From assembly GCA_963575745.1 (NCBI GenBank), contig CAUYUJ010017882.1:424895-488894 (forward strand): a stretch of 64,000 nt of DNA, given 5' to 3'. Positions 39,548 to 50,840 of this stretch are shown here, one piece after another (the stretch's first letter is position 1; each line of letters begins with the position of its first letter). This stretch comes from Prorocentrum cordatum (Eukaryota; Sar; Dinophyceae; Prorocentrales; Prorocentraceae). The position numbers and the translations under genes are program-made. The notes under the pieces are model-generated. The model ran no database searches. It was not told where the DNA came from and saw nothing but the letters and a program-made list of their open reading frames with translations.

Positions 39548-40352
39548 CCCTTCGCTTTTGAGAGCCCCTGTGTGAAGGGCTGGTCACGTCACCGCTCGCT
39601 CTTGGGAGCTGTGCCTGGGAGAGCTCTCTACGCTGCGGCTCGCTTTGGGGAGCCTTGGTGAGAAAAGCTTTGTACTTCACCGATCGCTCTTTTAATTGGC
39701 GTCTCTGGGCCTGTTTGGTGGTCCTTGTGGGGGTCGTTTTTTGGGGCCATTCTGAAGTTTTTTGGGCCTGCTCTGGGAGCGCTTTGGGGCGTCATGGAGC
39801 CATTTTGGGCCGTCACGGGGCGTCCGGGAGGCCTTGGACCGTCTTGGAGCTCTCTTGAGGCTGCCTGAGGCAGTCTTGAGAGCCTCTTGGGGCCCCCATC
39901 GGAGCTCTCTTGGGGCCGTCTTGGGGTTCTGTGAGGCCGTTTCAGGGCTCCCTGGCGTCGTCTTGGGGCTCTTGTGGGCCGTTTCGGGGTCCTGTTAGGG
40001 GCCGCTGGCGTCTTCTTGGGGCGATTTGGGAGACATCTTGGCGTGTCCTGGGCCGCTGAGGAGCACACAAGGCGGGCATGCTGAAAATATACGTTTTCCT
40101 ATAAGAATTTGGCGATGTGTGCTTCTTTTGCCTCTTTGCGGCCTCTTGGATCGTCGTGGAGCCCCCCCCTGGAAGGCTTCGGGCCCTCGTGGGCAGTCTC
40201 GGGACCCACTGAAACCGTCTTGGGGCGCTCGTGCGCGGTCTGGGAACCCCTCTGGAGCAACTCTGGGACCGGCCTGAGCGATTCAGCCCCGTGGTGGCGC
40301 CGCTAAGGGGCGATTTTGTGGACTTGAGGCCCTGAGCTTCTCGCACGCGCTT
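39548..40352 (+). repeat. Segmental duplication, copy 1 (partner 52922-53715)
   Basis: CGCTTTTGAGAGCCCCTGTG begins both copies, and CTTGGGAGCTGTGCCTGGGA, GAGCTCTCTACGCTGCGGC and the following CTTGGGGCC-type stretch correspond over about 800 bp. Copy 1 has an extra AAAATATACGTTTTCC segment near 40085. Downstream, copy 1 enters four PPR motifs while copy 2 goes straight to the hairpin. Confidence 0.85.
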
Positions 40353-40825
40353 CCACCGGCCATGCAAGAGAGATGATGGCGTTGGGCTCCAGCTTCGCCT
40401 CCTGCATCTCGCTCAGCAGCGCCAGCGCTCGCTGCCACTGCTCGCCCTTCTCGCAAGCGCTGATCCCAGCGTTGTAGCTGATGACGTTGGGCTCCAGCTT
40501 CGCAACCCATTTCTCGCTCAGCAGTGCAAGCGCCCGCTGCCACTGCTCGCCCTTCTCGCAAGCGCTGAGCCCAGCGCTGTAGCTGATGACGTTGGCTTCC
40601 AGCTTCGCCGCCCGCATCTCGCTCAGCAGCGCCAGCGCCCGCTGCCACTGCTCGCCTTTCTCGCACGCGCTGATCCCAGCGTTGTAGCTGACGACGTTGG
40701 GTTCCAGCTTCGCCTCCCGCATCTCGCTCAGCAGTGCAAGCGCCCGCTGCCACTGCTCGACATTCTCGCACGCGCTGATCCCAGCGCTGTAGCTGACTAG
40801 GGCTGACCCGTGGACTCCATCCACG
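40303..40825 (-). CDS. Four-motif PPR open frame
   Basis: The longest clean PPR frame in the window. On the minus strand from 40824 it runs MDGVHGSALV, then four nearly identical 35-residue motifs at about residues 9-43, 44-78, 79-113 and 114-148. Each contains SACEKGEQWQRALALLSEM or a close variant, followed by AKLEPN. It then ends in a 25-residue tail. PPR proteins bind single-stranded RNA, usually in organelles; no targeting peptide is visible and the protein is short for the family. The start codon is uncertain (ATG at 40822-40824 is possible). The hairpin CGTGGAC-TCC-ATCCACG (40809-40825) overlaps the start. Near-identity of motifs suggests recent unit duplication. It could be a pseudogene or exon. 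Confidence 0.6.
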
Positions 40826-40889
40826 ACATCTGGCCCAGAGCATTCTCAGGGGAGCAGCGGGAATGCTGCCAAAAAGCTACCCGCATGGC

Positions 40890-42050
40890 GGCCAGCTTCT
40901 CGGCTTCGACGGGGCCTCTGGATGCTCTCTTGGGCTCTCGTCGGTGACGATTGGGCCGTCTCGGAACCGCCTTGGGCCGTCCTGGGCGCCTCTTCGGCGG
41001 TGTGGGGGCCGTCTTGGACCGTTTTGGGCGGCTCTTGGGGCTGTCTTGGGTGCCTTTTGGCTGTCTTGGGGCCGTCATCTGCCGTCTTGGGCGCCTATTG
41101 GGCCGTCATCTGGCCAACTTGGGCCGTCTCCGTCTTTGGGGCTGTCTTCGTTTTGGGGCCCTGATAGGGGCATCCTGAACCGATCATAAGGGGCTCTGTC
41201 GTGGACGCGTCGGAGACGAAAATCACGAGAATGCAAAAAAAAATCCCCGACGGGACTGGGACGACTTTGTGCGCCTCGGGGCTGTCCTGTGGAATCCTCG
41301 AGGGCCGTCTTCGGGGGGCTCCTGGCCTGCCCCCGGGGACCCTTGGTCGGAGCGGCGGAACGGCTCGGAGCGCCCCCGGGGCCGTCGGGGTGGCCTCTGG
41401 AGCGGCTCGGAGCCGTCTCGGGGTCGCCGGGGCGCCCTCGTGAGCAGTTCAGACCCGTCATTGGGCCGCCGGGGCGGCCTCTGGAGCGGCTCGGAGCCGT
41501 CGTGGGGCCGTCGAGGCGCCCAGCCCCCAAAAGCGACCCCGAGGCATACCGAGGACGCCGCCGGGCGCGGGGGCCCACCGCTCTGCCGCGGAGGGCCCCT
41601 TGTGTGGCAGAACGCCCCCGGCGCGCCTGGGGTGAACGTCGGGGGCCGCGGGCGGCCTCGCATGGCCTCGGAGTCGCCCACGGGCGGGCCCGCCAGGACT
41701 CGCGGGGAGAGCTTCGCGGGGCACCCGAAGGGGGGCTCCAAGAGCGCCCCCCAGAGAGCCCGAGATGTCCCCAGGAGAGCTCCAAAAAGGGGCCCAGGAG
41801 CACCCGGGACGCCGCCGGGCGCGGGCGCAGCGCTCTGCCACGAGAGGCCCCTGTGTGGCAGAATGCCTCCGGCACACCTGGGGTGCGCGTGGCGGGCCGT
41901 AGAAGGCCTCGCACGGCTTCAAGATCGCCCATGAGCTCGCCAAGACTTGCGAGGAGAGCTCCGATAGGCACCCCCCAGGGGGCTCCAAGAGGGCCCCCAA
42001 AACGCCCAAGATGGCCCCAGGAGAGCACCCAAAGCGACCCAGAAGCATCC
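40890..42050 (+). repeat. CTTGGGGCC degenerate tract, variant at 41300-41990
   Basis: Common tract to about 41170. From 41290 to 41990 the composition shifts to GGCGGCCTCTGGAGCGGCTC and GGGGAGCTTCGCGGGG type units. A duplicated word set (GACGCCGCCGGGCGCGGG; CTGTGTGGCAGAAYGCC) at about 41560 and 41810 is offset by about 250 bp. No domain in any frame. Confidence 0.7.
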
Positions 42051-42055
42051 AGTTC

Positions 42056-42408
42056 TCGGGGTTCCTCCTCCTCCTCCTCTTCTTCTTCGCCCTCGATTCC
42101 GTTCTCGTCCTCCTTCCTGTTCTTCTTCCCCTCTTCTCCTCCTCCTCTTCATCCTCCTCCTGTTCCTTTTCCTTCTCCTCCTCCTCCTCCTCCTCCTCCT
42201 TTATTTTCTCTTCCTCCCTCTCCTCCTCCTCCTCCTCCTCCTCCTCCTCCTCCTCCTCCTCCTCCTCCTCCTCCTTTTCCTCCTCATCCTCCTCCTCCTC
42301 CTCCTCGTCCTCATCGTCCTCCTCGTCCACCTCGTCCTCCTCGTCCTCCTCGTCCTCCTCGTCCTCGCCCTCCTCCTCCTCCTCGTCCTCCTCCTCGCAT
42401 CCCGTAAT
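42056..42408 (+). repeat. (CTC)n / (TCC)n microsatellite
   Basis: Long pyrimidine triplet tract with TTC and GTC interruptions. Poly-Ser, poly-Pro and poly-Glu frames are not called. Confidence 0.95.
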
Positions 42409-42429
42409 GTCCCTATGAGGTTTCTGTCG

Positions 42430-42725
42430 CGGGGGCGCTGGCGTCTGGGGAGGAGAAGCAGACGCTCGGCGTGCGGGCCTGCGTGCGGCCAGACTCGCGT
42501 CGACGAAGTTGGCGCCCTTGGCGACGGTGCCCAGTTGAGCGCGCTCTCCGCCTCCTCCTGGACCTCCTCCTGTCTTCCAAGTCCGCACGCCTTGGATCTT
42601 GGAGCTTCGGTCGTCGAGGCGACGGCGAAGCCGCGGAGAAAGCGAACATCCAAGGGCCTCGCAACGTCGTCCAAGACGGTTCCTTTGGGTCTGAGAATTG
42701 CCTTTCGCCTCTGATGAACACCTCT
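42430..42725 (+). repeat. Module related to 44040-44350
   Basis: CCAGTTGAGCGCGCTCTCC, CCTCCTGGACCTCCTCCTG and AACATCCAAGGGCCTCGCAAC correspond in order to 44054-44350. No hairpin is seen at its left, so this copy lacks the PPR side. Confidence 0.6.
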
Positions 42726-42939
42726 GTCGGGAGGCTCGTAGTGGCTCCTGGGAGCCGTTCGGGAACCTGTTGGGATCGCTTGGGCGCCCCTTGGGGATCT
42801 ACCGGAACCCGTCGGGGGCTTTCTTGGGCGTCCTGGAGGCTTCTTAAGGCCTCCTGGCTCTAGTGGTCCTCTCATCAAACCGTCTTGGCGGCAGTTTGTG
42901 CTCTCCTTGCCGCCTCCAGGGCCGTCCTGGCCGCCTGTG

Positions 42940-43860
42940 GGGCCGTCATGGGGCCCTCTGGGCTCTTCTTGGGGCTTTCTTGGAGGCCTCTTCGGCTGTC
43001 TTGGAGCCGTCTTGGGAACCTCTTGGCCGTTGGTGGATCGTCTGGAAGCCGACAAGGCGAGGACGGCCAGTACGATGCAAAAAGCGATGATAATCTATGG
43101 TTTGTCTTGCGCGGGGCCCTTTGGGGAAGCTTCTGGGGAGGTCGCATGGAGCACCTCGGAGACCTCTCGGGCCTGCTTGGGCCAATCTTGGACCAATCTT
43201 GAGCGTCTGGGGCCGACCCGGGGGCCTGTTGAACGGACTGGGGGGCCCTCTGGGCCCGTCTTCGGGTTCTCTTGGGAGGCTCTTCGGCCGTCTGGGAGCC
43301 GTCTTGGGAACCTCTTGGTCGTTGGTGGATCGTCTGGAAGACAACAAGGCGAGTAGGGCAATCACCAGGCAAGAAGCAATGACAGTCTATGTTTTTTCTT
43401 GCTCGGGGCCCTCTGGGCAAGGTTCTGGGGAGGTCTCATGGAACACCTTGGAGGCTTCTCGCGCCGACTTGGGCCAATCGTGGGCCAATCTCGAGCGTCT
43501 GGGGCCTACCTGGGGGCTGTTGAACCGACTTGGAGGCCCTTTGGGCCTGTCTTGGGGCTCTCTTGGGGGCCTCTTCGGCCGTCTTGGAGCCGTCTTGGGA
43601 ACCTCTTGGCCGTTGGTGGATCGTCTGGAAGCCGACAAGGCGAGAACGGCGAAAACCTTGCAACAAAAACAAGGAACATCTATGTCTTTCCTTGCTCGGG
43701 GCCCTCTGGGGAAGCTTCTGAGGAGGTCTCATGGAGCACCTTGGGGACCTCTCCGGCCGACTTGGGCCTCTGGGGGCCCTCTTGGCGGGTCTTGGAGCCT
43801 CCCTGGGCGTCCCTGGGCGGCCCGGGGCCAGCCCGGGGCTGTTTTGACTCCATTGATCCT
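42940..43860 (+). repeat. Tandem repeat of about 292 bp, three units
   Basis: CTTGGGAACCTCTTGG followed by CGTTGGTGGATCGTCTGGAAG begins at 43011, 43303 and 43594. Each unit also has GACAAGGCGAG and a CTCGGGGCCCTCTGGG block. The array ends where the PPR motif at 43895 starts. Confidence 0.85.
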
Positions 43861-43861
43861 G

Positions 43862-44037
43862 CGGCATTCTGGCACACACGGCCCCTCGTATTGTTGAATA
43901 GATGACGTCGGGCTCCAAATTCGCGTCCCACATCTCGCTCAGCAACGCCAGCGCCCGCTGCCACTGCTCGCCCTTCTCGCACGCGCTGATCCCAGCGTTG
44001 TAGCTGACTAGTGCAGACCTGTGGACTCCGTCCACGA
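43862..44037 (-). pseudogene. Single PPR motif with hairpin
   Basis: Minus strand: VDGVHRSALVSYNAG, CEKGEQWQRALALLSEMWD, then ANLEPDVIYS, followed by a Pro/Arg-rich tail from the 292-bp array. The hairpin GTGGAC-TCC-GTCCAC is at 44021-44035. One motif only; the joint to the tail is the same as at 38720-39010. Confidence 0.7.
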
Positions 44038-44039
44038 CA

Positions 44040-44360
44040 TCAGCTCGACGTGGCCAGTTGAAGGCGCTCTCCACACCCTCCAGGACCTCCTGCTCTCCTG
44101 TGTTCCTCAGCTGCTGCTGCTGCTCGGAGGTCCTGCTGCTTCCTCCCCCTCCTCCCCCTCCTCCTCCGCCTCCTCCTCCTCCTCCTCCTCTTCCACCTTC
44201 TTCTCCTCTTTCGCTGGATTCTCCATGCCCTCGGTCGGCAATCGTCGATCCTACGACGACTCTCCCCAACAGAGAAACATCGAAGGCCCTCGGAGCGTCC
44301 AACATTGTTCTTTTGTGCCTTCGATATGCCGGTCGCCTCTCGTCCGCTCCCCCCCTCCTG
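44040..44360 (+). repeat. Module upstream of the PPR cassette
   Basis: Corresponds to 42430-42725. It contains a short (CTC)n at 44155-44200 and the duplicated phrase ATATGCCGGTCGCCTCTCGT, then CCGCTCCCCC, repeated at 44420 (100 bp on). Confidence 0.6.
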
Positions 44361-44369
44361 GAAGCAATT

Positions 44370-45205
44370 CTGAGGCCACTTAGGGCTTCGTGGGGGCCGT
44401 TTGGGGATCTCTTGGGGCGTTTTTGCCTGCGATATGCCTGTCGCCTCTCGTCCGCTCCCCCGCTCCTGGAGGGAATTCTGAAGCCACTGAAGGCTTCGTG
44501 GGGGCCGTTTCGGAGCCTCTTCGGCCTTCTTTTGGGCCTCCCGGGGGGGCTCTTAGGGCCCTCTCGGGCCGTCTTGGGTGCCTCTTGGGCCGTCTTGGGG
44601 CCGTCTGAGGCCCGCCTCGGCGCCTCTTGGGCTGTCTTGGGCCGTCTTGGGCCGCTCCTGGGGCCGTCTTGGGTGCCTCTTGGGCCGTCTGGGGCGCCTC
44701 CTGGGCCGTCCTGGGGCCGTCCTGGGGCGTCTTGGGACCGTCTTGGGGCCCTCCTGGCCCGTCTTGGGGCTCTCTTGGGGTCCTCTCCGGCCGTCTTCGA
44801 GCGGTCGGGGGGACTCCTTGGGCCGTCTTGGAGCGTCGGGAAGCCGAAGAGGCGAGGAGGCCGAAAACATCGAAAAACACACTAGAAATCAACGATTTCT
44901 GTCGCTCGGGGCCCTCTTGGGAGGCCTCTTGGGAGGCCTCTTCGGGCCTCTTGGACGCCTCTTGGGCCGTCTGGGGCGACTCTCGGGCGTCTTGGGCCCG
45001 TCTTTAAGCGTGCCGGGGCTCTCCGGGGCCGTCTTGGGGGCTTCTGGGGGCCCTCTCGACATGTCCTGGAGCCTGCCTGGGCGGCCCGGGGCGGCCCGGG
45101 GCCAGCCCGGGGCGGTTTCGGTGCATTGGGGCCTGCGCCCTTCTGGCACGCACTGGGCCCTGCAATGTAGTAGAGACTAGGGCTGACCCGTGGACTCCGT
45201 CCACG
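44370..45205 (-). repeat. CTTGGGGCC tract ending in a PPR-less cassette head
   Basis: Common tract at 44370-45130. At 45150-45205 the minus strand reads DGVHGSALVSTTLQGPVRARR: the cassette head is present with the intact hairpin CGTGGACTCCGTCCACG (45189-45205), but the PPR motif itself is absent. Confidence 0.7.
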
Positions 45206-45345
45206 ACATCTTTCTGGAATGGTTCTCGGAGGAACGGCGCAGATTGCACCGAAAATCTACAAACACGGCGGCGGCTCGGGCGGCGGCAGCGAGACCGCGC
45301 CTTCGTGTCCGAGCTCTTGCAGCGCTCCAGCAGCTTGGCCCAGCG
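45203..45345 (-). repeat. Module upstream of hairpin
   Basis: ACATCTTTCTGGAATGGTT, GAGGAACGGCG, ACAAACACGGCGGCGG and TTCGTGTCCGAGCTC match 36020-36130 and 53757-53880. It is the conserved outer side of one subset of hairpins. Confidence 0.75.
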
Positions 45346-45349
45346 CACT

Positions 45350-45640
45350 GCTCGTTCACCCCCCTCCTATTGAGGACAGTTTCGAAGTCTCTCGGGGATG
45401 TGCGTCGAAGTCGAAGCCCATCTGAGGCGTCGCAGGAACGCTCGGGGAAGGGCTCGGGAGGCCATCGGGGAAAGCCACCGAAAGCGCCCGGGAGGCTCGC
45501 AAGGATCTACAGGGAGGGCCCAAGAGAGCTTCAAGAAAATTTGAAATCATGTAGAATATTTAGAGAAACCGCTGTTGGGTCGGCCATCACCTCCGGGCGC
45601 GCCTTGATGGTGCGATTCAGTCGCATCACCGCCAACGGGA
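45350..45640. other. No recognisable gene
   Basis: Nothing recognised on either strand. Confidence 0.35.
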
Positions 45641-45644
45641 AGGT

Positions 45645-46090
45645 TTGTTCGCCATGTCCCATTATGTTCGCCCAGAGTGTCTGTGGAGGCCTTCGGGCGA
45701 ACAGAACGGGACAGGGCAAGGAATGGGGAAGACTTGTCCGAATCTCCTGGGCCCCCCAAGAGCTCGTCTGAAGAATGCGGAGAGGTCCCAGGGTCATATC
45801 AATTGGCTGCTGTCCCAGGGGTCCGGTCTGCTTGGCCCGAAGAGTTTGCCAAGGCCCCTGGGGGAACAGAATGGCACAGCATATCGGGCAAAGGGGGGCG
45901 GTAGCTGGCCTGTCAGACCTGGCGTTCGTCTTCTGCCCAAGCGGCGCGGGGCCCACGGGCCCCAGGGTTGGCGTCCCGCTGGGTTTCCTCTTGTTCGCCC
46001 ACAGGGTTGGAGGAGGCCTCCAGGCGAACATAATGGGGCAGGACAATGAATGTGGGAGACTTGTCGCGAGCTCCCAGCCCCCCCAAGTGT
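45645..46090 (+). repeat. Degenerate tandem repeat of about 165 bp
   Basis: GGCCTTCGGGCGAACAGAACG (in part), GCCCCTGGGGGAACAGAATGG and GGCCTCCAGGCGAACATAATG (in part) start units near 45689, 45849 and 46014. CCCATTATGTTCGCC at 45658 is the inverse complement of GGCGAACATAATGGG near 46022. Confidence 0.6.
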
Positions 46091-46109
46091 GCGCCCGAAG
46101 GGTGTGGGG

Positions 46110-47880
46110 CCGCGTTGGCTCCCTCAAAGGGCCGTCTTGGAGCCGTCCAGGCCCGTCTTGAGGGCGCCGTTTGCCGTGATGGGGCCTTCGTGGTGGGCCC
46201 CTCATGGGCGCGTCCGTAGGCCGTCCTGGGCCCATCGGGGTCCTCGTGGGGCTGTCTTGGAGCCGTCTGGGACCTTGAGGCGGCCGCCTTGGAGTCGTCT
46301 TGGGCCCCTCCTGTGCGCCTCCTTAGGCCGTCCTGGGCCCAGCAGGGGCCGTGTTGGCACCCTCTTGGGGCTGTCTTGGAGCCGTCTTGAGCCGTCGCAG
46401 CGCGCCTTGGGTTGTGCTGGGTCCGTCTTGGCCCGTCTTGGGGCCTTCCTGGGCGTTTCCTCGGACCCTCCTGGGACTTTCTGGGGCCTCTTGGTGCATC
46501 GGACCGCCGAAACGGCGGGAAACGCGAAGGGTGTAACAATAAACAATGGAATATTAACGATGTTTGCCAGCTGGGGCTCTCTTGCCATCTTGGCCCGTCT
46601 TGAGGCCCCGACCGGGCGCGTCCTTGGGCCGTCCTGGGCGCAGCCTCCTGGGACCATCTTGGAATCGTCTTGGGCCGTCTTGAGCGCGCCTTGGGCCGTC
46701 CTGCGCCCGTCTGGGGCCGTGTTGGCACCCTCGCGGCGAGGAAGCTCGGAGGCGGGCTCGAGGCCTCTTTGGGGCAATTTTGGAAGCTGTTGGGGCCCCT
46801 GTTGGGGCCTCGTTTGGGCTCCTTGGGAGCCTCCTGGGGCCTCTTCGGGGGATTCTTGGCGGCCCCTTGGGGCCACTTGGGGGCCTGTTTGGGCCTCCTG
46901 GCGCCCTCTTGGGGCGGAAGGCTCGGATTTTCGGTCCGTGGTCCCCCCTCTTGGCCCCCTCTTGGGCATGTCTTCGGGCCCTCGTGGGCCGTCTTGAGCG
47001 TCTCTTGGGTCGTCTTGGGGTCCTCTTGGGCTGTTTTGGGGCGCTCTTGGAAACCTCTTGGGCCGTTCTGGGGCGCTCTTGGAGGCCTCTTGGACCGTCT
47101 TCGAGCGTCGGAAAGCGGAAAAGGCGAGAAGGCCAAAATCCTTCCAAAACCGTCGTAAAGCGGATGATTTTGAGGCCACAAACCGTCCAAAACCTCCTGA
47201 GGCGGTCCCCCCGTCCGCCACCCTCGCTTCGAAGCAGTTTTTAAGCCCCGTGGCACCTCTTGGGGACCTCTTTTGGGCTCCTGGGGGCCTCTTGTGCCTC
47301 TCTGGGCTCGTCTATCGCGCCCCTTGGGCTGTCTTGGGGCCCCCTAGGGCCTTCTTGGGCGGTCCTCGGGCCGTCTTGGAGCCATCTTGGGCCGCTCTTC
47401 GGGCCATCTTGGGGTCCCGTTGGCCTGTCTTGGGCGCCTCTGGGGCCGTCCTGGGGCCGCCTTGGACCGTCTTGGGGCCCTCTTGGACAGTCTTGGGGTC
47501 CTCTTGGGGGCCTCTTCGACCGTCTTGGAGCGGTCTTGGATGCCTCGGGGGGGGTTCGGAGCGCCGGGAAGCCGAAAAAGCAAGGAAGCAAACAACCTCG
47601 GGAAAACCACTGAAAATCAAGGATTTTGGCCTCTCGGGGCTCTCTTGGGAGGTCTCTTGGGAAGGCTATTGGGCCGTCTTGGGGAGCTCTTGGGCCGTCT
47701 TGCGCCAATCGTGGGCGTCTTGGCCGGATCATTGCGCGTCTCGGGGCCCTCTGGGGCCGCCTTCGGGGCATCTTGAGCGGCTCGGAGCCGTCTTTGGGCC
47801 GTCGGGGCGGCCTCCGGAGCGTCTCGGAGCCGTTCCTAGTCCTTTGGCCGGATTTCCCTCCGGCACGCGGTTCCTCCGGC
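46110..47880 (+). repeat. CTTGGGGCC degenerate tract, longest in the window
   Basis: About 1.75 kb of the common composition, giving frames above 300 codons on both strands. No domain, no conserved start and no fixed period. Not called as genes. Confidence 0.75.
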
Positions 47881-48125
47881 CATATGGTATAGACTAGGGC
47901 TGACCCGCGGCCTTTCGGCCGCGGAATCTGCCCGCCATGGCTTGGACGTGGAAGTGGGGCGTCTCTGGGGCCTCGCGGGTAAGGGGAGGTTGGAGGGGAC
48001 GGTGTGGATGGAGGAGGTGGCCGCTGGAGGGGGAGGTGGGCGAGGGATGCAGGCAAGCAGGCCTGAAGGCAGGAACGCGGTGGTGGAGGCGGTGTCAATG
48101 GAAGCGCACCCATGTAGGCATGACA
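47881..48125 (-). repeat. Cassette head with alternative hairpin, copy 1
   Basis: The hairpin CCGCGGCC-TTTC-GGCCGCGG (47905-47924) replaces the usual GTGGAC/GTCCAC stem but sits at the same place, after ACTAGGGCTGACC. The following 200 bp (TGCCCGCCATGG through GCGGTGTCAATGGAAGC) recurs at 49846-50045. Confidence 0.75.
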
Positions 48126-48430
48126 GCTGTTTCTGACGCCGCAGTCTGTGTTCATCATAGCTTCTGCGGGGAGGGCAGCCGTGAGAAGTTATCTGCTCTT
48201 CGCCGGGGCCGAATGAGAATTTGATGTGGTAGTGTGGTGACAATGGGGCCAGTGGGCGCGGCCTAAGAGGCCCGCAAGAGGGCGGCGAGACGTAACTCCC
48301 TAAGACGGGCCCCAGTGCGAGGACACGAATCGACCTTTCGAGCGCACCGCCCCAAGACGTCCCCAAATGGCACAGAGATGGCTCGCAGTGTGTCCAAGAA
48401 GCCCCCAAGACGATACTGGAAGTTCGACGC
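48126..48430. other. No recognisable gene
   Basis: Mixed composition, nothing recognised on either strand. Confidence 0.35.
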
Positions 48431-48869
48431 CCCCCAAGAGAGAAGCATCCAACGCCTTTTGGGGGCCGCTTGGGGGCCCTTTTCGTCCTCCTGGGGGTCT
48501 CTTGAAGCCCTCATTGGGCAATCTTGAGTGCGTCTTGGGCCGTCTTGGGGCGATGTGGGGCCGTCTTGGGCGCCTCTCGGCATCTTGGGACAGTCTTGGA
48601 GCTATCTTGGGCAAATATTGGGCGCTCTTGGGGATGTCTTTGGTATTTCTTGAGCCGTCTCGGGCGCCTCTGGAGCCGTCCCTGACGGCCCAGAGACCGT
48701 CTTGGAGACTGTCCAAACGGAAAGGCTTGGAGACGGGGCGGTGGGGGCATTTATAGCCGTCTTGGAGACGGGGCGGTGGGGCCGTCTTGGGCCATTGTTA
48801 ACTGCTCTTGGGGCTGTCTTGGGTGCGTCTTGGGCCGTCTCGGGGCCCTCCTGGGGCCCTCCTGGGAAG

Positions 48870-49800
48870 CCTCTTCGGCATCTCTTGGGCCGTCGTAGAG
48901 GCGTCTTGGGCCGTCTTGGCGCCGCAAAAGGCAGTCTTGGCTTGTCGTGGAGCGCTCTTGGAGCGTCTTGGGGATACCTGGGGCCGTCCTGGGAGCCTCT
49001 TGGTGTCACCCTGGGGCCGTTGTGGGCGCCTCTTGGGCTCTCTTGACGCCCTCTCGGGCCGGTTTTCGTGCGTCTTGGGGGCCTCTTGGGCCGTCTTGGG
49101 GCGGTCATGGGGACCTGGAACCAGCTTCTGCGCCGTATTCCCGACAAGCAGCGCATGCTAAAGTTGAACGCTTTTCTTCAGGAAAACAATGATTTTCGCC
49201 TCTGGGGGCCATCCTTGGACGCCTCTTGGGCGTCTCTGGGGCCGTCGTGGAGGCCTCCTGGGCCGTCTTGGGTGTGTTTTCGGCAGTCTTGGGCTCTCTT
49301 GGAGCGCTCTTGGGCCGTCTTAGGGGTGTCTGGGGCCGTCCTGGGCGCCTCCTGGGAGCCTCTTGGGGCCGCCTGGGGGCCGTGTTGGGCGCCTCTTGGG
49401 TCTCTGGACGCTCTCGCGGGCCGGTTTTCGTGCCTCTGGGGGGCCTCTTGGGCCGTCTTGGGGCGGTCGTGGGGGCCTCTTGTCCCATCTTCTGCGCCAT
49501 ACTCCAGACAAGCAGTGCATGCTAAAATTGGACGTTTTTCGTTGGAAAAACAATGATTTGGACCTGTGGGGGCCATCCTGGGACGCCTCTTGGGCGTCTC
49601 TGGGGCCCTCGTGGAGGCCTCGTGGGCCTTGTCGGGGCCGTTTTCGGCGGTATTGAGCTCTCTTGGAGCGCTCTAGGGCCGTTTTGGGGGTGTCTGGGGC
49701 CGTCCTGGGCGCCTCTGGGGCCGCGGGGCGTCCCCGGAGCCGTTGTGGGGCATTTTAAGTCCATCAAGACAGGGACCCTTCCCGCACGCGCGGGTCCCTG
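48870..49800 (+). repeat. Segmental duplication, copy 1 (partner 50840-51782)
   Basis: Corresponding words are offset by exactly 1,970 bp: GCCGCAAAAGGCAGTCTTGG, CCAGCTTCTGCGCC (49121 and 51091) and AGCAGTGCATGCTAAAATTG (49511 and 51481). Inside each copy a 366-bp unit is itself doubled (GACAAGCAGCGCATGCTAAA and GACAAGCAGTGCATGCTAAA). Most of the rest is CTTGGGGCC-type. Confidence 0.85.
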
Positions 49801-50050
49801 CATTGTAGAGGAGACTAGGGCTGACCCGCGGCCTTCCGGCCGCGGAATATGCCCGCCATGGCGTAGACGTGGAAGAGAAGCGTCTCTGTGGCCTCGCGGG
49901 TAAGGGGTGGGTGGAAGGGACGGCGTGGATGGAGGAGGTGGCCGCTGAAGGTGGAGACGGGCAAAAGATGCAGGGAAGCAGGCCTGAAGGCGGGAACGCG
50001 GTGGAGGCGGTGTCAGTGGAAGCACGCCCGTGCCTGTGCCTGGGTAATGG
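49770..50050 (-). repeat. Cassette head with alternative hairpin, copy 2
   Basis: Two stem-loops: CAGGGACCC / GGGTCCCTG (49770-49778, 49792-49800) and CCGCGGCC-TTCC-GGCCGCGG (49826-49845). No PPR motif. Minus-strand peptide across the head reads SALVSSTMQGPARAGRVPV. Outer 200 bp equals 47925-48125. Confidence 0.75.
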
Positions 50051-50840
50051 CGCAGAGGCCTCTGGGGTCCCTCTTGGAGGCAGCTTTGGGGCCGTCTTGG
50101 GGGCCGTCTTGGGGCTTGCTTTGGGCTTCTTGGGGGCCTCTGGGGACCTCGTGGCGTTCCATTGGGGGGGCCTTGGGGCCTTGTGTGGGCGTATGGGGGC
50201 CCAGGCCTCGGAATGTCAAGGTTTACCCTGTTCTTTGGCCCCCTCTTGGGCCTGGCTTGGGGTCCTCTGGGGCCGTCTTTGGCGCCTCTTCGGCCATCTT
50301 GGGGCTCCCTGGGCCGTCTGGGGACGCGCTTGGAGGCATGTTGGGCCGTCCTGGGCAGTCTCTTCGGCCGTCTTGGAGCGTCGGCTAGCCGAGAAGGCGA
50401 GAAGGCAAAACTCTTCCAAAAACTACAAAAAATTAGGATTGTGGCCTCTGGGGGCATGTTTTTGAGGACTGTTGGAGGCTCTTGGAGGCCTCTGGGGCCT
50501 TGTTGGGGGCCTCTAGGGGGCCTGTTGGACGCTCCGTTGAACCTCTTATGGGGCCACTTGGGAGCCGTCTTGGGGCCTCGTGGGGCTTGTTTTGGGCTTC
50601 TTTGGGGCCTCTGGCGACCTCTTGGCGTTCCCTTGGGGGGGTCTTGGGGCCTTGTGTGGGCGTATGGGGGCCCAGGGCTCAGAGTGTAAGGGTTTTTCCC
50701 CGTTCTTTGGCCCCCTCTTGGGCCTGGCTTGGGGTCCTCTGGGGCCGTCGTGGGCGCCTCTTGGGCCATCTTGGGGCTCCCTGGGCAGTCTGGGGACGCG
50801 CTTGGAGGCATGTTGGGCCGTCCTGTGGCGGTCTTGTGGG
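50050..50840 (+). repeat. CTTGGGGCC tract with 471-bp duplication
   Basis: TTGTGTGGGCGTATGGGGGC at 50181 and 50652 marks two units offset by 471 bp. It lies between the two copies of the 1,970-bp duplication. Confidence 0.75.

Noticed and set aside
46110-47880. Open frames above 300 codons on both strands, rich in Pro/Arg/Asp or Leu/Gly/Trp
   Set aside because: They are readings of CTTGGGGCC tracts. Long frames exist on both strands at the same place, no domain or start context is seen, and the same peptides recur wherever the tract occurs.
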